Shown piece by piece: positions 9,819 through 17,634 of a DNA stretch of 47,769 bases (positions are counted from its first letter, which is position 1; each line of letters opens with the position of its first letter). The notes under the pieces are model-generated. The model worked only from the letters and a program-made list of their open reading frames with translations, did no database searches and was not told the DNA's origin. Origin of the DNA: Clostridia bacterium (lineage in GTDB: Bacteria > Bacillota > Clostridia > Oscillospirales > CAG-272); NCBI GenBank assembly GCA_017622085.1, contig JAGARU010000145.1, positions 1 through 47,769 of the forward strand. Reading direction: 5' to 3'. Position numbers and translations under genes: made by a program.

Positions 9819-10760
9819 TTATCGATGATTTATAATTTTCGAACAAAAACCAAGCACTTCTTTTATAAAAGTTATTGGTGCAACAACGAATGCCAGCATC
9901 ACAGATCCAACAGCCTTCAAAGCCATGTGGTTGCGCTTGTACGCAACTGCCATGACGATATAATGTCTAAATCGAATATACCGTTTCTCAAATCGATCTA
10001 ACTGACCAAAATAACGCTTTTTATATGCAAATAATGCTTTCTCTCCATTGATTTTATTGCGACCTGTAGAAATTGCCTCTTGATTATGACGATACACCTT
10101 CACATTGCATTGTGAAGAATACCCAATTTTTAATCCATTTTGTATTGCTTTGAGCATCAAATAAAACTCTTGCCCCATGGTAGCATCATCAAATCCGCCA
10201 ATTTCTTTGAGCTTTTCCGCACGAAACATAAATGTGGGCGTTCCCGTCAAATGCTTCATAAGATGATACTTCAAAAGTGTGTCATTGTCAAAAGCCGGAA
10301 TATCCTTATACTCTCTAAAATCAACCACATTTCCCTTGTTAGAATACATGACCATGTTTTCAAAAGATAAATCGCATCCAGACCTTCTCATAAACTCCAA
10401 TTGCTTTTCTATCTTTTCAGGCAGATATTCATCATCATCATCCAAAAAAGTAATATACTCTCCTTTTGACAACTGAATACCCCGATTTCGAGACAATGAT
10501 CCTCCTAAATTACTCTCATTCTGATAGTAATTGATTCTATCATCAGCAATCGTAGCTATATATGCTTCAATGTCTTTTCTTCCAGAAAAAAGTGCGGTGC
10601 TATCATCAACAATAATAATTTCTATATTGCCATAGGTCTGTTTTCGAACTGAATCTACAGCTCTAGAGAGGAACTCTACCGAACGTCTGTAGGTTGGAAT
10701 AATTACTGAAACCAATATTTCTTCCATCTTAAAGTTGTTACCCCATATATTCTGATCCAT
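9819..10760 (-). CDS. Family 2 (GT-A) glycosyltransferase
   Basis: The 313-residue protein has a classic GT2 N-terminal domain: VSVIIPTYRR, IEIIIVDDST, the NLGGSLSRNRGI loop and the metal-binding ITFLDDDDEYLPE. The C-terminal third is basic with a hydrophobic stretch (VGSVMLAFVVAPITFIKEV), which probably attaches it to the membrane. It probably adds the second sugar after the initiating transferase, judging by adjacency (inference). The ATG at 10760 lacks a well-spaced ribosome binding site (GAGGAG is about 23 bases away). An internal ATG 11 codons later (MEEILVSVII) with GGGGTAAC in front is a credible alternative start. Confidence 0.88.
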   Translation of the reverse strand: MDQNIWGNNFKMEEILVSVIIPTYRRSVEFLSRAVDSVRKQTYGNIEIIIVDDSTALFSGRKDIEAYIATIADDRINYYQNESNLGGSLSRNRGIQLSKGEYITFLDDDDEYLPEKIEKQLEFMRRSGCDLSFENMVMYSNKGNVVDFREYKDIPAFDNDTLLKYHLMKHLTGTPTFMFRAEKLKEIGGFDDATMGQEFYLMLKAIQNGLKIGYSSQCNVKVYRHNQEAISTGRNKINGEKALFAYKKRYFGQLDRFEKRYIRFRHYIVMAVAYKRNHMALKAVGSVMLAFVVAPITFIKEVLGFCSKIINHR

Positions 10761-10807
10761 TTATAGATGATCAAGCCATTTGCTCCTCACGCTAAAACAA
10801 CCATCTA

Positions 10808-11431
10808 TTATCTATTTATTTTCTGATCTTTTTTATTGAGTTCTCCGGTTCCGCCTTCGACTACGCCTTCGTGTCTGAATACGGAAAGGATAGTGCCAAA
10901 AAAGCACTTGCAATCAAAGAAAAAGCTCAAGCGATTTACATATTCGCCGTCAAATTTAGCTTTGACCGGAATTTCGAGTTTGTCGCGTCCGTTGATTTGA
11001 GCCCAACCGGTAAGACCGGGACGGATATCATTAGCGCCATACCTATCTCGCTCTTCAATAAGATCGTATTGATTCCAAAGTGCAGGACGGGGGCCAATTA
11101 CACTCATAGATCCAATAAAAATATTGTAAAGTTGAGGCAACTCATCAATAGAATACTTGCGAATGGCTGACTGAAACTTAGTCATTCGGATTGCTTGCAC
11201 ATCCAACTGGTGTGTCGCCACATCTTTAGGCGCCGTCACAGGCATTGAGCGGAACTTTAACAGTATAAATTCTTTTTTATGTAAGCCAATTCTGCGTTGC
11301 TTAAACAGCACCGGGCCTGGAGAGTCAATTTTTATAATGATTGCAACCACAAGCATCGGAAGGGCCAAGACTATAATTCCCAAAGTGGATAAAATAATAT
11401 CGAGCAATCGTTTTATAAAGTATCGATACAT
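10808..11431 (-). CDS. Initiating phosphoglycosyl transferase (bacterial sugar transferase, PglC/WcaJ family)
   Basis: The 207-residue protein has one N-terminal hydrophobic hairpin (RLLDIILSTLGIIVLALPML), then the conserved soluble domain: SPGPVLFKQRRIG, FILLKFRSM, the D-E-L-P-Q-L-x-N core (SIDELPQLYNIFIGSMSVIGPRP) and RPGLTGWAQINGRD. It therefore has the minimal monotopic PglC-like architecture rather than the long five-TM WbaP form. It transfers a sugar-1-phosphate from UDP to undecaprenyl phosphate, the first membrane step of EPS assembly. Next to a 4,6-dehydratase, a 6-deoxy-HexNAc type substrate is plausible, but no aminotransferase is seen. TAAAGGAAAGGG precedes the ATG. Confidence 0.92.
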   Translation of the reverse strand: MYRYFIKRLLDIILSTLGIIVLALPMLVVAIIIKIDSPGPVLFKQRRIGLHKKEFILLKFRSMPVTAPKDVATHQLDVQAIRMTKFQSAIRKYSIDELPQLYNIFIGSMSVIGPRPALWNQYDLIEERDRYGANDIRPGLTGWAQINGRDKLEIPVKAKFDGEYVNRLSFFFDCKCFFGTILSVFRHEGVVEGGTGELNKKDQKINR

Positions 11432-11457
11432 ACAAGCCCTTTCCTTTATAGCAGAAC

Positions 11458-11485
11458 AGCCGAGTAATGAAATTCATTCTCGGCT
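11458..11485 (-). other. RNA hairpin between the dehydratase and transferase genes
   Basis: In the 112-base gap, AGCCGAG pairs with CTCGGCT. The upper stem is AATGAA/TTCATT with one bulged base. No U-run follows on the minus strand, so a simple intrinsic terminator is unlikely. It could be an mRNA processing or stability element that sets the ratio of dehydratase to glycosyltransferase transcripts (inference). The rest of the gap shows only the AAAGG ribosome binding site. Confidence 0.5.
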
Positions 11486-11543
11486 CGTTCATCTCCATTG
11501 TCGTTAAGAATATTGCGTCACTCTATTTCTTTTGCTATGACCT

Positions 11544-13526
11544 TCAGGCAAGAACGGACGCATCTTCTGCCTGATAAGTTGGAACGATATCGGCAACCAT
11601 GGCGCGAATATCGGAATCCCGATCGCTACGTGCAGCTTGGATCAGATTGAAAAATAAAGCTAAGAAAGCCTCGGTATCAAAAGGAATCGGGCTGCCGATA
11701 TGGATCAGGTGGTTCGGGGTGGTGCGGAGGCCTTCTTCGGACATTAGCTTCTCTTCGTAGAGCTTTTCGCCGGGGCGGAGGCCGATGTAGGTGATTTTGA
11801 TGTCCTCGTCCGGACGGAGGCCGGAGAGGCGGATCAGGTCGCGGGCCAAGGTGTCAATTTTAACAGGAGAGCCCATATCAAGGACGAAGATTTCCCCGCC
11901 CTCGGCATAAGCGCCGGCCTGGAGCACCAAGGACACCGCTTCCGGAATGGTCATAAAGTAACGGATAATGTCCGGGTGAGTGACCGTCACGGGGCCGCCA
12001 CGGGCAATCTGCTCCTTGAACCGAGGAATAACAGAGCCATTACTACCAAGGACGTTACCGAAGCGAACGGCAACGAAATCGGTATCGGCGAGGCGATTGG
12101 GGTCACACACAAAGGATTCGGGGGCGTCTAAAGGGCGCAGCTCATGGGCTCGTCCCTCACGAATCTTGCGGGCGAAGGTCTGGACAACCATCTCACAAAT
12201 TCGCTTGGAGGCACCCATAATATTAGTAGGATTGACCGCCTTGTCAGTGGAAATAAGCACAAAGCGCTTACATCCGTGAGTCATTGCGGCAAAGGCTGTA
12301 TTATACGTGCCAACCGCATTGTTCTTAATGGATTCGCAAGGGCTATCCTCCATCAAGGGAACGTGCTTATGGGCGGCTGCATGATACACGATATCCGGGC
12401 GGTACTTATCAAATATCTGATTTACCCGCTTGCTATCCCGCACAGAGCCGATCAGAACCTCCAGGTTGAGGTCCGGATACTGATCTCTCAGCTCCAGCTG
12501 AATGGCATGGGCATTATTTTCATAAATATCAAGAACGATTAACTGCTTGGGGTGATTTTTGGCAATCTGGCGGCAAAGCTCACTACCGATGGAGCCTCCG
12601 CCTCCGGTGACAAGAATAACCTTATCATTCAGAAGGCCGAAGATCTCGTCCATACTGACGCGGATGGGCTCACGGCCCAGTAAATCCTCCACGTCAACGT
12701 CCTTCATGGCATCGACTGTCACGTTGCCGTTGACCATCTGGTATACACCGGGCAAGTTTTTTAACTCACAGGCAGTGGTTTTGCAGATATTAAGAATTTC
12801 TCCGCGCTGTGCGGCTGTTGCGCTGGGAATGGCCAAAAAGATTTTTTGGATCTTATATTTTTCTACGTTTGCAAGGATGGATTCCCTGCCACCGACAATC
12901 GGCACGCCGTCAATATAACGTCCCTGCTTATTGGCATCGTCATCAATGATGCAGCAAACCCGCTCATTGGTTTCCCGTGCCTTATGAAGATCTCGTAAGA
13001 TCATCTGTCCGGCAGAGCCAGCACCGATCAGCATGACTCGGCTGGCGGTTGAACCGGGCGCTTGTCGAGCACGCTTGCCGCGCTCCAAATTGATGAAGCG
13101 GTAGGCAAATCGAACAGTCAGGACAAGGAAAAACTGCACGCCTGCACCAATAACATAGTAGGATATGGGCATGCGACGAACAAAAATCGTAATAGCAACA
13201 ATGTGGAAGGTTCCGGTCACGACGGAGGACAGAATCACGCGAGTAAGCTCGCTGTAGCTGGCAAACTCCCAGAGGCTATGATATAAGCGCAAAAACCAGA
13301 ATAGGACAAAGCAAGCAACGGTATAGAACGGAGCAAACTCAATCCACGAGGACAGATATTTCTCGGGAATCATAGAGTAGCGGCAATCAAATCGAATCCA
13401 CAGAGCGAAGAAATAGGCTCCGTTGACAGCCACGAGGTCGTAAACCATCAAACAAAACGTCGTCAGATGCCACTGTGTGAGGGAAAACCGTTTTTTGCCG
13501 CCCTGAACGGGCTCTTTGCTATTCAT
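11544..13526 (-). CDS. Membrane UDP-GlcNAc 4,6-dehydratase (CapD/FlaA1/PglF-type)
   Basis: The 660-residue protein has about four N-terminal TM helices (residues about 20-150). A CoA-binding-like Rossmann domain follows (VMLIGAGSAGQMILRDL, about 165), then a C-terminal extended SDR domain (VILVTGGGGSIGSELCRQI, about 305). The active-site segment reads STDKAVNPTNIMGASKR, so the usual catalytic tyrosine is methionine with lysine four residues later, as in PglF/WbpM-type large dehydratases. Expected product: UDP-2-acetamido-2,6-dideoxy-xylo-hexos-4-ulose, precursor of bacillosamine, QuiNAc or FucNAc. The ATG follows GAGGTGAGT. The partner aminotransferase or reductase is not visible and could lie beyond the left edge. 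GC content rises here relative to the glycosyltransferase block. Confidence 0.93.
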   Translation of the reverse strand: MNSKEPVQGGKKRFSLTQWHLTTFCLMVYDLVAVNGAYFFALWIRFDCRYSMIPEKYLSSWIEFAPFYTVACFVLFWFLRLYHSLWEFASYSELTRVILSSVVTGTFHIVAITIFVRRMPISYYVIGAGVQFFLVLTVRFAYRFINLERGKRARQAPGSTASRVMLIGAGSAGQMILRDLHKARETNERVCCIIDDDANKQGRYIDGVPIVGGRESILANVEKYKIQKIFLAIPSATAAQRGEILNICKTTACELKNLPGVYQMVNGNVTVDAMKDVDVEDLLGREPIRVSMDEIFGLLNDKVILVTGGGGSIGSELCRQIAKNHPKQLIVLDIYENNAHAIQLELRDQYPDLNLEVLIGSVRDSKRVNQIFDKYRPDIVYHAAAHKHVPLMEDSPCESIKNNAVGTYNTAFAAMTHGCKRFVLISTDKAVNPTNIMGASKRICEMVVQTFARKIREGRAHELRPLDAPESFVCDPNRLADTDFVAVRFGNVLGSNGSVIPRFKEQIARGGPVTVTHPDIIRYFMTIPEAVSLVLQAGAYAEGGEIFVLDMGSPVKIDTLARDLIRLSGLRPDEDIKITYIGLRPGEKLYEEKLMSEEGLRTTPNHLIHIGSPIPFDTEAFLALFFNLIQAARSDRDSDIRAMVADIVPTYQAEDASVLA

Positions 13527-13553
13527 TTTCCACTCACCTCAAATCTGCTAAAA

Positions 13554-14573
13554 TTAGTTGCCGTTGTTTTCGGACTTCACGCGATAGAACAAATCTGCAA
13601 CCAATTCCTTTGTTGCTTCCTTGTCGATTTCAAATTCCATATACTTTTCTCCCTTGGAAAGGGTTCCTTCCAAGGAATAGAACTCTCCGATAGAATAAGA
13701 CGAGATCAGATCAAACAGCCGGTCCATCTCGGTTACGCTACAATCCGAGATCATATATTCATTGAGCTCCAACACCACATCGCTGGAGAAGGTGTCATCC
13801 TGCTCGGTGAAGCTGATCACCTGGTGGTAAAGCGCCTTCAGATACTGCTGTTGACGGGCCATGCGGTTGATATTGCTACTATCACCAATACCATACCGGC
13901 CACGAACATAATACAGCGCCTGTTCGCCCTTCAGATTCACGGTAGCGCCTTGCTGAAGAGCCGGATCATAGGCGGTAAAGTCATCAAGAAGCTTAACGGA
14001 AACGCCGCCCACCATATCGTTAAGGATAGACACGGCGTCCATGGTAAGCGAGAAATAATGATCGATGGAAATACCGTACAAAAGCTTGGATACAGCGGAA
14101 ACCGTATTGCGGCAACTGTCCCCTGCTCCGCTACCGTAGGTGTGGGCAAGAGCCAGCTGCTCGTGAACGGTTCCTACCACCTTGCCACCAAGTCCTAAAA
14201 CTGTAACATCAGCCATAGTATCTCGGTTAAGCTGGATGGCGCGGCAGGTTTTGGTACTGTGGTCCAAGACCAGTAGCATCAAAAAGTCTGCCTGACTGTT
14301 GTTATTATAGGAGCTATGATCCACCGCGTCTCCGAAGGTGTCAAGACCAAGAATCAAAATGGCATCAACATCCCCACGAAGCTCGTATTCGCGGCCGTTC
14401 AGGATAAATCCGGTCTCTTCCGGTGTATCCGGAACTTCACCACCGTAGGTGGAATGATTTCGCTCCCATATGTAGAGTCCAATTAAAGCTCCGATCAGGA
14501 CAAGAGCAACGACGGAAACAACGGCGATGCGCTTATACATCTGCCTGCGGTCCGTTCTTCTCTTTTTTTTCAT
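13554..14573 (-). CDS. LytR-CpsA-Psr (LCP) family glycopolymer-wall ligase
   Basis: The 339-residue product has a short basic cytosolic tail (MKKKRRTDRR), one TM helix (IAVVSVVALVLIGALIGLYI) and an extracellular LCP domain. Typical marks are ILILGLDTFGD, the N-S-Q-A-D-F-L-M-L stretch, AIQLNRDTMADV (pyrophosphate-contacting arginine and aspartate) and the YVRGRYGIGDSSNINRMARQQQYLKAL stretch near the end of the domain. LCP enzymes move undecaprenyl-pyrophosphate-linked glycopolymers onto peptidoglycan, so this enzyme would anchor the EPS to the wall. The start is only four bases after the preceding stop, and its ribosome binding site is poor, which suggests translational coupling to the gene upstream. 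Confidence 0.92.
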   Translation of the reverse strand: MKKKRRTDRRQMYKRIAVVSVVALVLIGALIGLYIWERNHSTYGGEVPDTPEETGFILNGREYELRGDVDAILILGLDTFGDAVDHSSYNNNSQADFLMLLVLDHSTKTCRAIQLNRDTMADVTVLGLGGKVVGTVHEQLALAHTYGSGAGDSCRNTVSAVSKLLYGISIDHYFSLTMDAVSILNDMVGGVSVKLLDDFTAYDPALQQGATVNLKGEQALYYVRGRYGIGDSSNINRMARQQQYLKALYHQVISFTEQDDTFSSDVVLELNEYMISDCSVTEMDRLFDLISSYSIGEFYSLEGTLSKGEKYMEFEIDKEATKELVADLFYRVKSENNGN

Positions 14574-14577
14574 TTAC

Positions 14578-15240
14578 TTATACTTTTTTCTTTTTGTCGT
14601 ATACAACAAAGGTCACTGCACCGCCAACAACGACAACAACGAGGATAAGAAGCCACCAGGGGAAGCCGTCCTCGTCAAGAACTGCGGTACCGTCATGAAC
14701 AACGATGGCGAAGGGAGAAAGCTCATCCTCCTCGAAGGTGAGATGAACGCCATCCTCGCTAACCTCTGCATGCTCCACCAGAACCCACTGAGAATTCTTA
14801 TAATGAAGAAGGCCTGCAAAGTTATCCAGCATATGGGGCTTAAGAGTAATAGTGAAGGTACCATGTTCCTCGTGAGCCTCACAGTCTGCATAGCTGATAT
14901 CGAAAAGATCGCTAACGGCAAGAACGCCGGTCTCGATCTGGAGCTTCTTAGCAAGCTTTTCGATTTCAGAAGTCAAACCGCTAAGGTCGTCTGCGTTTAC
15001 GATGCTGTTATAAGCGGCCTCAAGAGCAGCCTTCCTGTCAGCGCTGAGAGAATCGCGGTTTGCATAAGAGCAAATAACGATCTTTGCAGTACAATCCTTG
15101 TCGGAATTCTCATACTCAACAAGCTCGGGTGCGGAAATACCGGAGGGGCTGGACACGAAAGAGCCGGGGTCAGCAAAAACGGTGACAGTCAATGCGGCCA
15201 TCATGAGGATAGCAAATACACAGGTAAGAATCTTTTTCAT
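14578..15240 (-). CDS. Unknown secreted protein with C-terminal membrane anchor
   Basis: The 220-residue protein starts at ATG 15240 with AAAGGGAAACAAT in front. It has a signal peptide (MKKILTCVFAILMMAALTVTVFA), an alpha/beta extracellular part of about 165 residues, and a C-terminal TM segment (WWLLILVVVVVGGAVTFVVY) closed by DKKKKV. This is the layout of a sortase-independent anchored surface protein. The middle part contains three cysteines and a helix with SEIEKLAKKLQIETG. I do not recognise a catalytic motif. Its position between CpsB and the LCP ligase, tightly packed with both, suggests an extracellular accessory for EPS assembly or sensing (inference). An in-frame upstream start at 15279 exists but would overlap cpsB and precede the obvious signal peptide. 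Confidence 0.8.
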   Translation of the reverse strand: MKKILTCVFAILMMAALTVTVFADPGSFVSSPSGISAPELVEYENSDKDCTAKIVICSYANRDSLSADRKAALEAAYNSIVNADDLSGLTSEIEKLAKKLQIETGVLAVSDLFDISYADCEAHEEHGTFTITLKPHMLDNFAGLLHYKNSQWVLVEHAEVSEDGVHLTFEEDELSPFAIVVHDGTAVLDEDGFPWWLLILVVVVVGGAVTFVVYDKKKKV

Positions 15241-15275
15241 ATTGTTTCCCTTTCTGAATATGTGGTAATTATAGT

Positions 15276-15974
15276 TCAATTATTTATGAGATCATAACTG
15301 AATGCGTTCAACTGGGCAAGAAAATCTTCTCCCAACTTACGGCAAAGGATTTCTTGTGCTTCGCCTAAGAGGGGCGGACGGTTTTTACAATTGTGGCAAT
15401 CCGAGCCCAGCAGGTGAGCTTCGCCTCGGCGGAGCATGCGCAACGCTCTGCGGCGGGTCTGTGGGCGAGTGAGAAAGCTGGCATTGATCTGCATGAGCAC
15501 ACCGGCATCCAGCAGACGCTCCCATACAATGGGCTTTTGCAAGTCAAAATATCGCTCAATATGTGCCAGCATCAGGATCATATCGCCACGGCAAGAGAGA
15601 TGAATCAACTCCTTGACGGTGAGCTCGCTCCAGGGAGCGACGGGCATCTCCATGAGAAGCAGCCGGGTTCCCTCCAAGCAAAGCTCCGGAAGGGCTTCCA
15701 TCCGCTCGATTCCGTAGAAGTACATAACCTCAGCCCCAACGCGGAGTCGGGGAAAGCCCTCGTCAGCCGGCAACGCACCGGTTAAACGGTCCAACGCCTC
15801 ACTTCTCTTGCGAAGAAAGAGCTCTGGGGTATCATGCATAGCATCAAAGTGAGGGGTCATAAAGACGGTATCGACTGACTGCTCGCGAAGTATGCGGAGA
15901 AGCGCCAAGCTTTCTTCCGTACTTCGGCTGCCGTCGTCGATTCCGGGAAGAACGTGACTATGGAAATCAATCAT
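15276..15974 (-). CDS. cpsB: CpsB/YwqE-type PHP-domain tyrosine phosphatase
   Basis: The 232-residue protein begins with the PHP metal-binding motif IDFHSHVLPGIDDGS (residues 2-16). MTPHFDAMH, a G-A-E-x-M-Y strand, MLAHIERY and a terminal GSDCHN follow, the expected set of His/Asp metal ligands. It is a manganese-dependent phosphatase that dephosphorylates the C-terminal tyrosines of the BY-kinase and so controls chain length and export. It lies directly downstream of the kinase gene, 17 bases after its stop, as in pneumococcal and Bacillus EPS operons (kinase and phosphatase order varies). Length and motifs are normal. Confidence 0.93.
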   Translation of the reverse strand: MIDFHSHVLPGIDDGSRSTEESLALLRILREQSVDTVFMTPHFDAMHDTPELFLRKRSEALDRLTGALPADEGFPRLRVGAEVMYFYGIERMEALPELCLEGTRLLLMEMPVAPWSELTVKELIHLSCRGDMILMLAHIERYFDLQKPIVWERLLDAGVLMQINASFLTRPQTRRRALRMLRRGEAHLLGSDCHNCKNRPPLLGEAQEILCRKLGEDFLAQLNAFSYDLINN

Positions 15975-15991
15975 GCGTCAGCTTCCCTTCC

Positions 15992-16762
15992 TCAATCGCC
16001 GGACTCCTCGGAAGCGCTCTCGTAACCGGATTTTTTGTAGTATTTATACTTGGAATAATAATTGCCTCTGCGCTTATACTTTCCGTAAGCAGAGGATTCA
16101 TCGCCGGCACCGTTCATTACGAAGCCGAGAACATGTACGTTGGAAAGTCGCAACTGGTCAATACAGGAATTAAGCTCGCGCCGTTCCGAATAATTCTCAC
16201 GAACAACGACGATCATTCCGTCCAGCAGAGGTGCCAGCACCAGTGCGTCGGAAACAATATTGATCGGAGGAAAGTCTACGATAATGAAATCGTACACCTC
16301 AGCAAGCTTACGAAGAAAGCTTGTCATCTGAGCAGAGCCCAACATCTCCGTGGGATTGGGCGGAATATCTCCGGATGGGAGAATCGTCCAGTTCTCAAAC
16401 TCGCGGGAAGTGCGCATTGCGTCCTTCACCTCGGAGGTTCTTGCCAGAATGTTGGTAAGGCCGGGGGTTCCGCGAATACCCATTTTCTTTGCGATGGAAG
16501 GCAGACGAAGGTCCGCGTCGATCAAAAGAACGCGCTTTCCGGTTTCTGCCAAGGTATATGAAAGGTTAAATGCGGTGGTGGATTTACCTTCACCTCGCAC
16601 GGAGCTGGTGATGCCGACAATGTTGCATTTGCTCTCTCCGCGGAGGGTAAATTTCAAGTTGGCTCGAAGAAGCTTATAGGCCTCCGTGGCAGCAAAGCTG
16701 AGCTTGCCGTTCAAAAGTGTATTATTGTTGGTCTTGGTAGGTTCCGATGGCTTGCGATTCAT
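15992..16762 (-). CDS. cpsD: BY-kinase CpsD-type cytosolic tyrosine kinase
   Basis: The 256-residue protein carries EAYKLLRANLKF (adaptor-contact helix), Walker A SSVRGEGKST (residues 53-62), Walker A' LLIDADLRLP (79-88) and Walker B FIIVDFPP (159-166). The tail is rich in tyrosine, serine and lysine (residues about 226-250, eight or more Tyr). Such clusters are autophosphorylated in trans when the kinase docks on its Wzz-like membrane partner, here encoded just upstream as a separate protein, the Gram-positive arrangement. The ATG overlaps the wzz stop as ATGA. Cyclic phosphorylation with CpsB sets polymer length. Confidence 0.94.
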   Translation of the reverse strand: MNRKPSEPTKTNNNTLLNGKLSFAATEAYKLLRANLKFTLRGESKCNIVGITSSVRGEGKSTTAFNLSYTLAETGKRVLLIDADLRLPSIAKKMGIRGTPGLTNILARTSEVKDAMRTSREFENWTILPSGDIPPNPTEMLGSAQMTSFLRKLAEVYDFIIVDFPPINIVSDALVLAPLLDGMIVVVRENYSERRELNSCIDQLRLSNVHVLGFVMNGAGDESSAYGKYKRRGNYYSKYKYYKKSGYESASEESGD

Positions 16763-17571
16763 TTCTTATCGGCCTCCTTTCCTGTGTTGCTTCCGTGCCC
16801 GTAGCCATATCCATAGCTGCGACGCTTGTAATAATAGCCGCTACCGACTCGCTGAGAATCGTCAAACATCAGGTCGGGGATCTTGGCAAGGACAGGAAGG
16901 TTGTAAACCTCCGTCAGATTATCATCGCTGCGGATGGTATCGTCAAACATAGCGATAACAGCAAACAGCACGCAGGAAGCAAGACATGCAAGAACGAACG
17001 CCATCACCGTATTTTTGGTAATGCTGGGTGAAACCTTATTGGTATTAACGATGGCATCGTCTACGATACGCATGGAGGAACCTTCAATAATCTCTGCAAT
17101 GCGAAGAGGAAGAACCTCGGCAATGCAGTTGGCAATGGTCGCCGCCTCATAGGGATCCAAGGTGGTTACCGTTACGCGGAACACCTCCGTCCCCTCGACA
17201 GGCTCCGTGGTGATCATCGACATCAGCTGACCGGGGGTATAGCTCAATCCGGTTCGGACAGCAACCTCTTCCATTGTGGTTCGCGTTTTCATAATGGTGA
17301 TATAAGTATCAACCAAGCTCTGGGCAGCGCTTAATTCGGACGCACTGATGCTGACGCTGGTGCTACCGATGGAAAGGGATTTGTTATTAACGTAAAGCAT
17401 GATACTGGCAGAATACTTGGGGGCAACGAAACAGATCGTATAGAGCATCACGATACCGGCCACCAGTACTCCGATCAGCAAAATCAGCCAAGCCTTTCGC
17501 CAGAGAGCACGGGCGATCTGCATCAGATCGACTACGTAGTACTCCTGACCCTTGTTTTTTGTATTATCCAT
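16759..17571 (-). CDS. cpsC: Wzz/CpsC-type polysaccharide co-polymerase and BY-kinase adaptor
   Basis: The 270-residue product starts at ATG 17571, ten bases after AAGGAG; an earlier TTG in frame (17619) has no site. Two TM helices frame the extracellular part: AWLILLIGVLVAGIVMLYTI near residues 28-47 and VMAFVLACLASCVLFAVIAM near 195-215. The segment before the second helix is P-S-I-T, as in Wzz proteins. The cytosolic tail after it contains an unusual Tyr/Gly-rich run (SGYYYKRRSYGYGYGHG). It is expected to activate CpsD and to set chain length with the polymerase. The tail tyrosines might themselves be substrates (inference). Confidence 0.92.
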   Translation of the reverse strand: MDNTKNKGQEYYVVDLMQIARALWRKAWLILLIGVLVAGIVMLYTICFVAPKYSASIMLYVNNKSLSIGSTSVSISASELSAAQSLVDTYITIMKTRTTMEEVAVRTGLSYTPGQLMSMITTEPVEGTEVFRVTVTTLDPYEAATIANCIAEVLPLRIAEIIEGSSMRIVDDAIVNTNKVSPSITKNTVMAFVLACLASCVLFAVIAMFDDTIRSDDNLTEVYNLPVLAKIPDLMFDDSQRVGSGYYYKRRSYGYGYGHGSNTGKEADKK

Positions 17572-17634
17572 GTAATTTGTACTCCTTAAGATTTCTACGC
17601 GATGTATGTAATGCGGCAAAACCGCGGAATGGCA

